Notes under the pieces: model-generated | What the model saw: the letters and a program-made list of their open reading frames with translations, nothing else | What the model was told of the DNA's origin: nothing | Database searches by the model: none | In this document: one piece after another, positions 8,996 through 18,501 of the stretch | Position numbering within the stretch: position 1 is the stretch's first letter | How the letters are laid out: each line of letters opens with the position of its first letter | From: Methyloprofundus sedimenti | GTDB taxonomy: Bacteria; Pseudomonadota; Gammaproteobacteria; Methylococcales; Methylomonadaceae | Length of the DNA: 64,000 nt | NCBI RefSeq assembly: GCF_002072955.1 | Contig: NZ_LPUF01000001.1 | Location: 405,001 to 469,000, forward strand | Reading direction: 5' to 3' | Made by a program: the position numbers and the translations under genes

Positions 8996-9570
8996 CAGGC
9001 TAGTCCAATAAAACCCATAAAAGCCATAGACATTAAGCCTGCCGTAATTAATCCTATTGATGCACCTTGAAAAGGAGCGGGGACATCAGCAACATCAATA
9101 CGCTCGCGAAGTGCGGCAAATAAAACTAGCACTAGCGTAAAACCAAGTGCAGTGCCTATGCCAAAGAGAATCGATTCTACAAAGTTGTGCTCAGCCTGAA
9201 TATTTAATAAAGCGACCCCCAAAACAGCGCAGTTGGTGGTTATTAAAGGTAAGTATAGACCTAATGAGCGGTGTAAAACAGGACTAAATTTATGCACAAT
9301 AATTTCAGTGAATTGTACAACGACGGCTATCACAACAATAAAGCTAATGGTGCGTAAATACAGTAAGCCTAGAGGTAATAGCAGATATTGATACATTATA
9401 TAACTGCTAACAGAGGCAAGGGTTAAGACAAACGTTGTTGCCAGCCCCATACCAATCGCCGATTCCAGTCTTCTGGATACGCCAAGAAAAGGGCATAGTC
9501 CAAGAAACTTTACCAGAACAAAGTTATTGACTAAAACGGTACTGATAAGTAAGAGCAAGTAGTGTTTCAT
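8995..9570 (-). CDS. rsxA: Electron transport complex subunit RsxA/RnfA
   Basis: A 191-residue membrane subunit with six hydrophobic segments, homologous to RnfA/NqrE. Diagnostic sequences are [20 protein letters not shown] near the N-terminus and [17 protein letters not shown] in the middle; the cysteines in these two segments belong to the membrane-embedded Fe-S site of the complex. It is the first rsx gene. Ten bases separate it from the stop of the pRiA4b-like gene upstream and there is no obvious ribosome-binding site, so coupling to that gene is possible. Confidence 0.97.
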   Translation of the reverse strand: MKHYLLLLISTVLVNNFVLVKFLGLCPFLGVSRRLESAIGMGLATTFVLTLASVSSYIMYQYLLLPLGLLYLRTISFIVVIAVVVQFTEIIVHKFSPVLHRSLGLYLPLITTNCAVLGVALLNIQAEHNFVESILFGIGTALGFTLVLVLFAALRERIDVADVPAPFQGASIGLITAGLMSMAFMGFIGLA

Positions 9571-9580
9571 ACACTATGAT

Positions 9581-10147
9581 TTAACAATAATATTCCAGCA
9601 ATAACTGATTGCTTTCTCTGCTGTCTACGGTGACCGGATCAAACCCATCTCCAATCCAGTCTAGCTTTTCTTCATATTCAGGATGTTTAGGGTCTTCGAG
9701 TATTGTCAGTAAGTCAGAGTAGCTCCAAATGCCACCTCCATCTTCAGATAGGTAAGCGCGCTTGCCGGTGACACAATAGGTTAGTTTTTTATCTGGATCA
9801 AAAGGGCGTATTTTTTCCAGAGTGACTGTATGTATCCAGCTATCACCAAAATCATATTCATAAATTAAGCTTTCCGTTTCATGCTTTGGTAGTTGAGATA
9901 AGCGAAACTTACTTTCTTCTTTTATGTCAAAATCAAAGTCATTATCTTTGATGCCATAGAATCCGTGATCTTTAGTTATATACTGATGCGAAAGAGAACT
10001 TGCCCAGCCCATCGGAACTTGTATGAACAAGTGAAAGGTATCTAATTTTATATCGTTGTTTGCTAGCAAGCATCGCCAGATAAGTGGTTTAGAGCCTTCT
10101 AGGGATGCTTTTAACTGGTAGGTGGTGCGTAGTTGTTTAGTGTTCAT
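9581..10147 (-). CDS. Plasmid pRiA4b ORF-3 family protein
   Basis: A 188-residue protein of the pRiA4b ORF-3-like family (PF07929): it opens with YQLKASLEGSKPLIWRCLL, and carries YEYDFGDSWIHTVTLEK in the centre and CVTGKRAYLSEDGGG followed by a P-x-H-P-E-Y segment towards the end. The biochemical function of the family is unknown. It lies 10 bases upstream of rsxA in the same direction, so it may be the first cistron of the rsx message. Between it and metH there is only a palindrome at 10207-10241. Confidence 0.85.
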   Translation of the reverse strand: MNTKQLRTTYQLKASLEGSKPLIWRCLLANNDIKLDTFHLFIQVPMGWASSLSHQYITKDHGFYGIKDNDFDFDIKEESKFRLSQLPKHETESLIYEYDFGDSWIHTVTLEKIRPFDPDKKLTYCVTGKRAYLSEDGGGIWSYSDLLTILEDPKHPEYEEKLDWIGDGFDPVTVDSRESNQLLLEYYC

Positions 10148-10206
10148 AGGTGGCCTGTATGGGCTAGCAATGCAGATTCAATACAACCCGAATGTAGTAA
10201 ATTCAG

Positions 10207-10241
10207 CACTACCAGTGGCTGCAAGACTGGTAGTGTTTTTT
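10207..10241 (+). terminator. Perfect hairpin with T-run, oriented for plus-strand transcripts
   Basis: CACTACCAGT (10207-10216) pairs perfectly with ACTGGTAGTG (10226-10235) around a 9-base loop, followed by six T (10236-10241). It has the form of an intrinsic terminator on the plus strand, yet the flanking genes, metH and the pRiA4b-like gene, are both on the minus strand. It may still act weakly on the metH transcript. Confidence 0.6.
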
Positions 10242-10265
10242 GAACATTAGTCCTTACCTGATTTC

Positions 10266-13200
10266 TTAGTGTAAATGTGCAGCCAGCCACCGCTCTGTTT
10301 CTTCAACAGAAAGGCCTTTGCGCCTGGCATAATCTTCCAGTTGTTCGTTGGTTATTTTTCCGACATTAAAATACTGTGAATCAGGGTGTGAAAAATACCA
10401 GCCACTTACTGCCGCCGTGGGGTACATGGCAAAGCTATCGGTTAATTCAATAGTGGTATTAGCTTGAACATTTAATAGCTCAAATAATTTGCTCTTTTCA
10501 GTATGGTCAGGACAAGCAGGGTAACCGGGGGCGGGACGGATTCCTTTATAAGTTTCTTTGATAAGCTCCTCTTTGCTTATGTCTTCATCATCAATATAGC
10601 CCCAGTGGTTCTTGCGCACTTCAAGATGCATATATTCAGCAAAGGCTTCTGCTAGACGGTCGGCAAGCGCTTTAAGCATAATGGCATTATAATCATCAAA
10701 CTCGCTTTCAAACTGGGCTAATTTCTTTTCTATCCCGATTCCAGCGGTTACAGCAAATCCACCTATATAATCAGCCTGCCCACTGTCTATCGGGGCAATA
10801 AAGTCAGATAAACAATAATTAGGACGTCCAGGTGCTTTAATATTTTGTTGGCGTAAATGATGCAATACAGCTAATTGTTCTGTGCGTGACTCATCAGTAT
10901 ATAAAATAATATCATCTCCATCGCTATTAGCAGGGAAGAAGCCAATAACTGCATTTGCTTGTAGCCACTTTTCGGAAATAATTTGCTTAAGCATCACTTG
11001 AGCATCTTCAAACAAGGCGCGAGCATGTTTGCCAACGAGCTCATCATCAAATATATCTGGATAACGACCTGCCAATTCCCATGTCTGGAAAAAAGGCGTC
11101 CAGTCTATATACCAAACCAGCGTTTCCAGCGGAAAACGTTCAATGACCTCGATACCTAGTTTTTTTGGTGGGACAGGTGTGTGGTTATCCCAAACAAACC
11201 TATTTGCACGTGCAGATTCCAGATTATGTTGTTTGGTCTTTGCTTTACGACCTTTATGGCGTTCACGGACTGCCGCATATTCATCACGAATGCCTTGTAC
11301 ATAATCTTGCTTGTGCTCTGAACTGAGTAAATTACCGGCAACACCAACCGCACGGGAAGCATCAGGGACGTATACAGTTGCGCCTGTGTAATTTTCTTCA
11401 ATTTTTACGGCAGTATGCGCGCGCGATGTGGTTGCACCGCCAATCATTAACGGAATGGAAAAGCCCTGACGCTGCATTTCTTTAGCAACATGAACCATTT
11501 CTTCCAAAGAGGGTGTGATTAAGCCACTTAAGCCAATAATATCGACATTTTTTTCTTTCGCGACCTGCAAGATTTTTGCAGTTGGCACCATCACGCCTAA
11601 ATCAATGATTGCATAATTATTGCATTGTAAAACCACACCGACGATGTTTTTACCTATATCATGTACATCACCTTTCACAGTAGCCATCAGGATAGTGCCA
11701 TTAGTTTGTATTTCACCTGATTTTTCTGCTTCCATAAAGGGCATTAAATAGGCGACCGACTGTTTCATCACCCTTGCAGACTTGACCACTTGAGGTAAAA
11801 ACATTTTACCTGCGCCGAATAAATCTCCAACAACATTCATACCATCCATTAGCGGCCCTTCTATAACATGCAGTGTTTTTTCTGCTTGCAGGCGCGCTTC
11901 TTCGGTATCTTCCATAATAAAATCGGTAATACCTTTGACTAGGGCGTGTTCCAGGCGCTTATTAACGGACAGTTTGCGCCATTCTAAATCTTCTTTTTTG
12001 TTAACAGAGGCATCACCACGGTATTTTTCGGCAATCTCTAATAGTTTGTCGGTTCCATTCGCGTCGCGGTTTAGTACAACATCTTCAACCGCATTACGCA
12101 ATTCATCAGGAATATCTGCATAAATAGCGAGTTGTCCTGCATTGACAATCCCCATATCCATGCCGGCTTGTACGGCATGATATAAAAATACTGCATGAAT
12201 GGCTTCACGTACCAGATTATTGCCGCGAAAGGAAAAGGATACATTGGATACCCCGCCCGATATCATGGCGTGTGGGCAGGTGCGTTTAATTTCACGGGTG
12301 GCTTGAATAAAATCAACGCCGTAATTATTGTGCTCTTTGATCCCCGTGGCGATGGCAAAGATATTCGGGTCAAAAATAATATCCTGGGGAGGAAAGCCCA
12401 CTTGCTCAACTAAAATTTTATAGGCGCGTTGGCAAATTTTGACTTTTTTGGCAAAGGTGTCGGCCTGGCCTTCTTCATCAAAAGCCATCACAATAACGGC
12501 TGCACCATAACGACGCACTAATCTGGCATGATAGATAAAAGTTTCTTCACCTTCTTTCATGGAGATGGAATTAACGATCCCTTTTCCTTGAATGCACTTT
12601 AAGCCCGCTTCAATAATATCCCATTTTGATGAATCTATCATAATGGGTACCTTGGAAATATCAGGTTCGGAAGCGATCAGATTTAAAAAATGCACCATTG
12701 CATCTTTGGATTCCAACATGCCTTCATCCATGTTGATATCGATAATTTGCGCGCCATTTAACACTTGTTCACGCGCGACTTCTAAGGCGGTATCATATTC
12801 CTCTTCAACAATAAGGCGTTTGAACCGTGCTGAACCAGTGACATTAGTACGTTCACCAACATTGACAAATAACGAGTCAGCGCCGATGGAAAAAGGTTCC
12901 AGCCCAGCTAATTGACAGCGAATTTCTATTTCAGGTATTTTTCTAGGGGCATACGGACGTACAGCTTCAATAATTGCTTTGATATACTCAGGAGAAGTAC
13001 CGCAACAGCCACCGATAATATTTAAATAACCGTTTTTTGTCCAATCTGCAATTTCTGCAGCCATCTCCTCAGGTGATTCATCGTATTCACCGAATTCATT
13101 TGGTAAGCCGGCATTAGGGTGAGCTGAGACGTAAGTATCAACATGAGTTGATAGTTCCTCTATGTATTGGCGCATTTCTTGTGCGCCCAGTGCGCAGTTA

Positions 13201-13931
13201 AAACCGATGGAAATAGGCTTTATATGACTTAAAGAATTCCAGAAGGCGAGTGCTGTTTGTCCTGACAATGTTCGCCCTGAAGCATCAGTAATCGTGCCTG
13301 AAATCATTACCGGTAATTCTATGTTATGTTGCTCAAAGTATTGGTCTATGGCAAAAATTGCGGCTTTTGCATTCAAGGTATCAAAAACAGTTTCAATCAG
13401 TAAAATGTCTACACCACCATCTACCAGCCCTTCTACGGCTTCACTATAGGCTTCAACTAAAGCATCAAAGCTGATATTACGAAATGCCGGGGCATTCACA
13501 TCGGGAGACATCGAGGCCGTTCTATTAGTTGGTCCTAGGGTGCCCGCCACAAAGCGAGGTTTGTCAGGTGTTTGCAAGGTGGCTTCTGTAGCCGCTTGCC
13601 TGGCTATTTTTGCTGATTCAAAATTGATCTCGTAGGCCAGCGATTCCATGTTGTAATCAGCCATGGCAATCGTAGTGGAATTGAAGGTATTGGTTTCGAT
13701 GATATCGCAACCTACATCTAGATAAGCTTTATGAATAGCTTTAATAATATCCGGCTGGGTCAACGATAGTAAATCATTATTGCCTTTTAAATCAGAATCC
13801 CAATCACTAAAACGTTGACCTCGATAATCCTTTTCTTCAAGGTGATAGCCTTGAATCATTGTACCCATTGCCCCATCTAAAAATAAAATGCGCTGAGAAA
13901 GATGCTGGATTAAAATTTCTTTTTTGTTCAT
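10266..13931 (-). CDS. metH: Cobalamin-dependent methionine synthase MetH
   Basis: Methyltransferase that makes methionine from homocysteine and 5-methyltetrahydrofolate using methylcobalamin; about 1221 residues, full length. The domains are in canonical order: homocysteine-binding barrel with zinc ligands in GFNCALG (about 245) and GGCCGTS (about 310); pterin-binding domain; cobalamin domain with the cobalt-ligating His in GDVHDIGKN (about 755); and the C-terminal SAM-dependent reactivation domain with [16 protein letters not shown] prefer the ATG at 13931 over a GTG at 13940; neither has a strong ribosome-binding site. The upstream region is too short for a cobalamin riboswitch and I see none. 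Monocistronic. Confidence 0.98.
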   Translation of the reverse strand: MNKKEILIQHLSQRILFLDGAMGTMIQGYHLEEKDYRGQRFSDWDSDLKGNNDLLSLTQPDIIKAIHKAYLDVGCDIIETNTFNSTTIAMADYNMESLAYEINFESAKIARQAATEATLQTPDKPRFVAGTLGPTNRTASMSPDVNAPAFRNISFDALVEAYSEAVEGLVDGGVDILLIETVFDTLNAKAAIFAIDQYFEQHNIELPVMISGTITDASGRTLSGQTALAFWNSLSHIKPISIGFNCALGAQEMRQYIEELSTHVDTYVSAHPNAGLPNEFGEYDESPEEMAAEIADWTKNGYLNIIGGCCGTSPEYIKAIIEAVRPYAPRKIPEIEIRCQLAGLEPFSIGADSLFVNVGERTNVTGSARFKRLIVEEEYDTALEVAREQVLNGAQIIDINMDEGMLESKDAMVHFLNLIASEPDISKVPIMIDSSKWDIIEAGLKCIQGKGIVNSISMKEGEETFIYHARLVRRYGAAVIVMAFDEEGQADTFAKKVKICQRAYKILVEQVGFPPQDIIFDPNIFAIATGIKEHNNYGVDFIQATREIKRTCPHAMISGGVSNVSFSFRGNNLVREAIHAVFLYHAVQAGMDMGIVNAGQLAIYADIPDELRNAVEDVVLNRDANGTDKLLEIAEKYRGDASVNKKEDLEWRKLSVNKRLEHALVKGITDFIMEDTEEARLQAEKTLHVIEGPLMDGMNVVGDLFGAGKMFLPQVVKSARVMKQSVAYLMPFMEAEKSGEIQTNGTILMATVKGDVHDIGKNIVGVVLQCNNYAIIDLGVMVPTAKILQVAKEKNVDIIGLSGLITPSLEEMVHVAKEMQRQGFSIPLMIGGATTSRAHTAVKIEENYTGATVYVPDASRAVGVAGNLLSSEHKQDYVQGIRDEYAAVRERHKGRKAKTKQHNLESARANRFVWDNHTPVPPKKLGIEVIERFPLETLVWYIDWTPFFQTWELAGRYPDIFDDELVGKHARALFEDAQVMLKQIISEKWLQANAVIGFFPANSDGDDIILYTDESRTEQLAVLHHLRQQNIKAPGRPNYCLSDFIAPIDSGQADYIGGFAVTAGIGIEKKLAQFESEFDDYNAIMLKALADRLAEAFAEYMHLEVRKNHWGYIDDEDISKEELIKETYKGIRPAPGYPACPDHTEKSKLFELLNVQANTTIELTDSFAMYPTAAVSGWYFSHPDSQYFNVGKITNEQLEDYARRKGLSVEETERWLAAHLH

Positions 13932-14030
13932 GAGGATCACTTGACGTTGTTGCTATTGGGTTTGCTTAGTAAGGCTAAAGATGATTTACTTGGCGGCGTT
14001 ATATAATTATTCTAAATGTACGGAGGGGTT

Positions 14031-14216
14031 ATGTCTAAGCCTACACTTAAACAGGTTATTCAAAGCGTGTTTGCCGCCGCTATTGGGGTACAAAGTAAAG
14101 CAAATCGTGAAAGAGACTTTGAGCAGGGCTCTTTGTCTAGTTATTTAGTTGTTGGAGCGATTGCGACAATATTGTTTATTTTATCATTGGTCGCTATTGT
14201 AGCGTTTATTCTGTAA
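14031..14216 (+). CDS. DUF2970 family small membrane protein
   Basis: A 61-residue protein with the DUF2970 pattern: SVFAAAIGVQSKANRERDFE in the N-terminal soluble part, then one C-terminal membrane helix (about residues 38-60). The start is the ATG at 14031, 2 bases after a strong GGAGGGG; an upstream in-frame ATG at 14016 lies before that site and is unlikely to be used. Function unknown. Divergent from metH and closed by the bidirectional terminator at 14262. Confidence 0.85.
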   Translation: MSKPTLKQVIQSVFAAAIGVQSKANRERDFEQGSLSSYLVVGAIATILFILSLVAIVAFIL

Positions 14217-14261
14217 GAATATCTCTTTCAGTAGTTAACTTCAGTATGTTGCAAAGCAAAA

Positions 14262-14289
14262 AGCCCAGTTTGAGACTGGGCTTTTTTTT
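14262..14289. terminator. Bidirectional intrinsic terminator
   Basis: AGCCCAGT (14262-14269) pairs with ACTGGGCT (14275-14282), followed by eight T on the plus strand and preceded by an A-run giving five T on the minus strand. It sits between the convergent DUF2970 gene and the membrane-protein gene and can end both. Confidence 0.9.
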
Positions 14290-14308
14290 CGTGTTATGTG
14301 CGTGAAAA

Positions 14309-14749
14309 CTATTCTTCTGATGTTTTGAAGCTGTTTTTAATGCCCACAAAAACATCCGTAATGCCACTAACAAGATTTGTTATATTAAGTTCTTGTTTTA
14401 GCATATATTTTGTTCTAATAAATGCAACACTTAGCCAGCCCATAAATAGCGGCATGATTTCAAAAAGGATACCTAATACAGTACCAAAGAACCCTTCTTG
14501 AATGCCGCCTGTGCCACCACTACTTGTTACTCTATCTCCAATATCGACTAGGTCACGGTCATAATTAGCGCCTACATCATTACTAAAGCCATCGATAATA
14601 AATATATTTATATTATAAAACAGAACCTGAACAACAATAAACAAGACTGCGGCACCTGCTGTCCAAATTATTACGTTCTCCGTTTTAGCCCGTACTGCTG
14701 ATCTGTATATCCAGATCGCAATCAAAATTGTTAATACACCACCAAACAT
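14309..14749 (-). CDS. Uncharacterised membrane protein
   Basis: A 146-residue protein I do not recognise. It has three likely membrane segments (about residues 2-16, 28-50 and 88-110), with a hydrophilic Gly/Ser/Asp-rich loop (VGANYDRDLVDIGDRVTSSGGTGG) between the second and third. The start at 14749 follows AGGGG at good spacing, supporting a real gene. It ends tail-to-tail with the DUF2970 gene at a shared terminator. The upstream region is AT-rich and could hold its promoter. No functional prediction. Confidence 0.6.
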   Translation of the reverse strand: MFGGVLTILIAIWIYRSAVRAKTENVIIWTAGAAVLFIVVQVLFYNINIFIIDGFSNDVGANYDRDLVDIGDRVTSSGGTGGIQEGFFGTVLGILFEIMPLFMGWLSVAFIRTKYMLKQELNITNLVSGITDVFVGIKNSFKTSEE

Positions 14750-15083
14750 TTTTATCCCCTTAATTTTTTAGTTATTTTTTGAAACCTTATACCTACAAAA
14801 TTATTATTATTCTGCGTCATGCAGGCCACAGAAATATTTAAGCAAATCACATTATAAACATCTCGGCTTTATTATGACAATTTATCAGTAAAAAATATAG
14901 TCCTTAGACAGGATTAGATACTCATTTCAAATTAGGTTCTTGGAGAGAGGGTTATGGCGTAATTGACTAAAGCAGAGCAACTAATTCTTGACTTCAAAAA
15001 ATGATCACGTATTATATTAAGTTCATTTTATGTCATAATTTTGACGTAAAGACTATAATAAATTACAAGAAGGTAGGACACTC
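14750..15083. other. AT-rich intergenic region between divergent small genes
   Basis: About 330 bases with no gene I can support. It must hold the promoters of the minus-strand membrane protein and of the 42-residue peptide. A TATAAT lies at 15053-15058 just upstream of the peptide gene, but I see no convincing -35 box at 16-18 bases. No repeat or RNA structure is evident. Confidence 0.4.
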
Positions 15084-15212
15084 ATGGGTGCAATATTAGA
15101 CGTTACTGAAATGTTAAAAGAGCCAGAAGGTATGGCTATCGCTGCAGTAGTTATAGCTGCTGGTTATTTCTTCGTAAAATGGGTTTTCGCAGAGCATGAA
15201 GACGACGAATAA
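15084..15212 (+). CDS. 42-residue single-span membrane peptide
   Basis: A short frame of 42 codons: a polar N-terminal helix (about residues 3-16, LDVTEMLKEPEG), one hydrophobic span (about 17-36, AIAAVVIAAGYFFVKWVF) and a strongly acidic tail (EHEDDE). AAGGTAGG sits 5 bases before the ATG, and a strong intrinsic terminator follows 31 bases after the stop, so it is an independent transcription unit. I do not recognise the family. The composition resembles small accessory subunits of membrane complexes, but that is analogy only. Confidence 0.7.
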   Translation: MGAILDVTEMLKEPEGMAIAAVVIAAGYFFVKWVFAEHEDDE

Positions 15213-15242
15213 GTAATATGCTTTTTTAGTCTTGCTTAAAAG

Positions 15243-15272
15243 CCTGCGAGTTTTTGACTTGCGGGTTTTTTT
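15243..15272 (+). terminator. Intrinsic terminator of the 42-residue peptide gene
   Basis: CCTGCGAG (15243-15250) pairs with CTTGCGGG (15258-15265), with two G-U pairs, a 7-base loop and seven T (15266-15272). Confidence 0.85.
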
Positions 15273-15482
15273 ATGCCCGTCACTTTTGTAAGTTTCTTTA
15301 AAGATTCACCGTATGTTTTTGCTGGCTATGAGTCGTTATAGTCTGTAGTCAATTCTAAGATCCTTCGCTATTTCAATTGCTCCTGTTTGGTTTTCATCAA
15401 AAACACTCTAAAGCCTAAACGCTGTCGTATAAGCGAAATTCCATTATAATCTGTAGTATTATTACATTTAGATGAGTATCAA

Positions 15483-17384
15483 ATGCTAAGCAATATTTCA
15501 CGTATTATTGAACGCTATTATTTGCGTTCAGCGCCTGTCTTTATTATTGGCATCTTTCGTATCTTTTATGGGATAGTCGCATTCCAGGAAATTATATTTC
15601 TCCTCTATTTTAATCACCTTATTTTTGACCCTATACCTTATATAGATGTAGAGTTTCCGATGATTCCCCTATTCTTGAGCTTATGGGCAATCGTAGCCGG
15701 GTGCGTTATTGTAGGTTATCGAACTCAGGTTGCCATCATTGCAAACTATATTTTCTGGATAGTCTTCGTAAATTTTACGCCCATGCAGCGAGATTTTGAT
15801 GGAGGCTTTGATTTATTTATGATTGGTGTTGGTTTTTTTCTAATATTTATGCCAATCGGACGAGCCGTATCGATTGATAATTTACTGTATAAGCTACAAT
15901 TTAAATATCAGAATAGTCCTGTCCTACCTGAAAGGTGTAGTGTTCTGAGTTTGTTATTTCCAGTATTAATTTGCCTGGGCTTTCTATACTTTGATTCCGT
16001 AATACACAAACTGTTTGCACCGCATTGGCTTAATGGTTTAGGGGGGTGGTTGCCATCCTCCATGCCTTATTATATGTCGGCATTAGATTTATCATGGATG
16101 CTAAACCAGGAAATTTTACAAAAATTCATTGGTTACTTGATACTGGTATTTCAATTTACCTTTATCTTTTTATTCTATCGACGCTCCTTTCGCCCTATTT
16201 TTTTGCTAGTAGGGGCTGGTTTGCATATTGGTATTACTATTAGTTTTAATATTTATCCTTTTGGCTTGGGGATGTTATCCGTTTATATCTTAATGGTGCC
16301 CTTTTCCTGGTGGGCAGCACTGGCTAATAGGTTTATTTATCAGACACCTCAGTTGGTTGTGTTTTATGATGGCGATTGTCCTTTATGTAATCGTACGGCA
16401 ACGATTATTAATCATTTTGATCTATTACAGGCAGTTGCGTTTAAGGACCTACAAACACAGATTGATAGTGCACCCCAGTTGCAAAAGTATGATCAGCAAG
16501 TCTTATTAGCAGATTTGTATGCAGTTGATCTGCAAGGGCGTGTTTATGAGGGAGTTGATACTTATATTCAGGTTTTTCAGAAAATGCGTTATCTGGCTGT
16601 TTTTGCCTGGCTTATGCGTGCACCTGGTATTTACCATATAGCTAAAGCACTGTATCGCCATATTGCTGATAATCGTGCGCGTAATGTTTGTGATGAATTT
16701 TGTTTGCCGGCGGTTTCGATAAAGACCTACCCGGTGGATTTATATAGCCGGATTTTTGAAAACTATGCGGTGCAAAAACCTAAGCAGTTTAGATTCAGAA
16801 TGGCTAAAATTTTTATAATATTGGTGATATTACAACTTAATAGTAGTATCCATTATGGTTTTTTGTACCGATTGTATGACTTATCAAGTGTTGAAAATCC
16901 GGTTGTAAATCAACTGCGTTTGCTGAGCAATTCAGTATTAATGCTATCGACAACTTTTTTAGGTATTACTCCGCATGCTCTTTATTTGCATGACCATTTT
17001 CAGGGCTACGAAGACTTGTTAGCGATAACTTATATTGACATGCAAGGATACGAGCGGTGGCTGCCTTTTGTAAATCAGCAGGGGCGTATGTTGGCCCCAA
17101 ATTGGGGAAGAGTGCACTCCATGTGGGCTAATATTGCAGTAACACCAAATATTAACCCTGAAAGGCTTAGTAAGTTTATTATGAAGGTGACAGCATTCTG
17201 GGGGAATAAGGTTGGATTGGATCTTAATCATGCACAATTTATTATTAAGCATAAAAAAATAAACTCTCCTGTGCAGTGGCGTATTAATTTACGTAAGGAC
17301 AACTTATCTGGGGAATGGATAACCGTCGGTATCGCCACCTGGAAAAACAAACATTATCAATTGGATCTACAGGCCATTAAATAG
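15483..17384 (+). CDS. HTTM domain - DCC1-like thiol-disulphide oxidoreductase fusion
   Basis: A 633-residue protein in three parts. Residues 1 to about 285 form a polytopic HTTM (horizontally transferred transmembrane, vitamin K-dependent carboxylase-like) region with multiple membrane helices. Residues about 292-400 are a DCC1-like/DUF393 domain with the diagnostic VVFYDGDCPLCN, a CxxC redox motif. The C-terminal 200 residues contain another hydrophobic helix (about 445-462) and a soluble region I cannot place. A membrane-linked redox or modification role is likely from the domains; the substrate is unknown. No operon partners: the flanking genes are a 42-residue peptide and a mini-lipoprotein. 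Confidence 0.85.
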   Translation: MLSNISRIIERYYLRSAPVFIIGIFRIFYGIVAFQEIIFLLYFNHLIFDPIPYIDVEFPMIPLFLSLWAIVAGCVIVGYRTQVAIIANYIFWIVFVNFTPMQRDFDGGFDLFMIGVGFFLIFMPIGRAVSIDNLLYKLQFKYQNSPVLPERCSVLSLLFPVLICLGFLYFDSVIHKLFAPHWLNGLGGWLPSSMPYYMSALDLSWMLNQEILQKFIGYLILVFQFTFIFLFYRRSFRPIFLLVGAGLHIGITISFNIYPFGLGMLSVYILMVPFSWWAALANRFIYQTPQLVVFYDGDCPLCNRTATIINHFDLLQAVAFKDLQTQIDSAPQLQKYDQQVLLADLYAVDLQGRVYEGVDTYIQVFQKMRYLAVFAWLMRAPGIYHIAKALYRHIADNRARNVCDEFCLPAVSIKTYPVDLYSRIFENYAVQKPKQFRFRMAKIFIILVILQLNSSIHYGFLYRLYDLSSVENPVVNQLRLLSNSVLMLSTTFLGITPHALYLHDHFQGYEDLLAITYIDMQGYERWLPFVNQQGRMLAPNWGRVHSMWANIAVTPNINPERLSKFIMKVTAFWGNKVGLDLNHAQFIIKHKKINSPVQWRINLRKDNLSGEWITVGIATWKNKHYQLDLQAIK

Positions 17385-17501
17385 AGTTTTATTTTTTATT
17401 TCAATTGCTTATGGTTTTTGTGGGGATTTTATTAAATAATAATTTAAATCCTTAAAGAGTGCTTTTGATAGTTAAGATTTAAATAATTAAAAAAAATGGT
17501 G

Positions 17502-17530
17502 TTGCATCAAAACTATTGTCATGTTATAAA
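17502..17530 (+). promoter_or_regulatory. Promoter of mini-lipoprotein 1
   Basis: TTGCAT (17502-17507), 17-base spacer, TATAAA (17525-17530). The same boxes, spacing and parts of the spacer (AAAA, GTCATG) occur upstream of the paralogue at 18502-18530. Confidence 0.75.
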
Positions 17531-17592
17531 TTGTCCCGTGCTTTTTATGAGTACGAAACAACAATAATAATTTTTATCCTGAGGAGGATGAC

Positions 17593-17706
17593 ATGAAAAA
17601 AGTATTATCACTACTAGCTATCTCTTTAATGTTAATCGGCGGAACTGGTTGTATGGACAACCCTGATGGTAGCAAGCAAAAAGTTTCTAGCTCTATCTCT
17701 TTGTAA
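17593..17706 (+). CDS. 37-residue mini-lipoprotein 1
   Basis: A short lipoprotein precursor: lysine-containing start (MKKVLSLLAIS), hydrophobic core, then a lipobox-like LMLIGGTGC with Cys20 as probable lipidation site, giving a mature peptide of only 18 residues beginning C-M-D-N-P-D-G-S-K-Q. GAGGAGG precedes the ATG by 5 bases. A promoter (17502-17530) and an intrinsic terminator (17723-17749) bracket it, so it is a complete unit. It has a close paralogue on the opposite strand at 18342. Function unknown. Confidence 0.75.
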   Translation: MKKVLSLLAISLMLIGGTGCMDNPDGSKQKVSSSISL

Positions 17707-17722
17707 GAAAATGTAGGAAAAA

Positions 17723-17749
17723 GCCCAGGAATAACGCCTGGGCTTTTTT
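17723..17749 (+). terminator. Intrinsic terminator of mini-lipoprotein 1
   Basis: GCCCAGG (17723-17729) and CCTGGGC (17737-17743) form a perfect stem, followed by six T. Confidence 0.9.
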
Positions 17750-18341
17750 ATGTTAAATAGTTCTTAAACTTCAGCAGTAATATCTCGATTAGTTCCTCGT
17801 ATTTCAATACTTCAGAATAATACTGTACTTAAGCTCAATTTTTCAGAAATGCATCTCTAGAGTTAAACATCATTGTCTTTTTTTATGTCTTAGCGATAAG
17901 ATATAATCTTTCATATGTAATTTATTTACACCTACTCACCTTAAAAAATCAATTAAGCAGGAATTCACTCTTAAGCTTTGGAGTTTGCAATTTGATTTTA
18001 AGGTCTTCACTGGCATGCTGAGGTTCAATGGCATGCAGTAAAATAAGAGATATAAAATCAGTGGGTTAAGGGTTGCTGATCTTGGTGCGTAAAAAAGAAA
18101 GGTTTTAGTTGAGACTAATTTTATAATTATATACTGAGTGAGCAGAAGGATTTTTTCTGGTAGTTCGCAATAGACGAAAGGGTAATTTGCTGTTGAATTC
18201 CCTTAAAACTTTAGGCGATCCAGAAATGAAGCGCCTAAAGCATTAAAAATGCTACCTTTGTTGATTTCTGTCCAGAGATTTATATTTTCAGTTTGCTGGC
18301 AAAACACGCACTGTAATTCCCCAAATAAAAACCCTTTACAT
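17750..18341. other. Non-coding stretch between the two mini-lipoprotein genes
   Basis: Nearly 600 AT-rich bases without a supportable gene. A short frame running antisense through the paralogue is only its shadow. The one structure I see is the hairpin at 18209-18240, which can serve as the 3' end of mini-lipoprotein 2. Confidence 0.4.
18209..18240 (-). terminator. Hairpin downstream of mini-lipoprotein 2
   Basis: CTTTAGGCG (18209-18217) pairs perfectly with CGCCTAAAG (18232-18240); on the minus strand it is followed by TTTTAAG, a short T-run. It lies about 100 bases past the stop of mini-lipoprotein 2. Terminator function is likely but the T-run is weak. Confidence 0.55.
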
Positions 18342-18449
18342 TTAATTGTTCTGCATTGTGCGCTGCTTGCTACCATCAGGATCATCCATGCAACCAGTTC
18401 CACCAATGAGCATCAATGTGATAGCTAAAACTGATAATATTTTTTTCAT
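18342..18449 (-). CDS. 35-residue mini-lipoprotein 2 (paralogue of 17593)
   Basis: Encodes a 35-residue precursor nearly identical to mini-lipoprotein 1 over its first 29 residues: MKKILSVLAITLMLIGGTGC, then M-D-D-P-D-G-S-K-Q, with a different tail (RTMQNN). Cys20 is again the probable lipidation site. GGAG lies 7 bases before the ATG. It is transcribed away from mnmG, from a promoter (18502-18530) that matches its sister's. Two expressed, diverging copies suggest a small selected family rather than chance frames. Confidence 0.75.
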   Translation of the reverse strand: MKKILSVLAITLMLIGGTGCMDDPDGSKQRTMQNN

Positions 18450-18501
18450 CATTTTCTCCAGATTATTATTATTAATTTATACTTACAATAAGTACGGTTT
18501 A

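Noticed and set aside
13932-14030. Cobalamin riboswitch in front of metH
   Set aside because: Fewer than 100 bases lie between metH and the divergent gene, with no B12-box-like sequence or paired structure.
18203-18406. 67-codon frame on the minus strand
   Set aside because: It overlaps mini-lipoprotein 2 in another phase. The lipoprotein frame has a promoter, a ribosome-binding site and a paralogue, so this one is a shadow.
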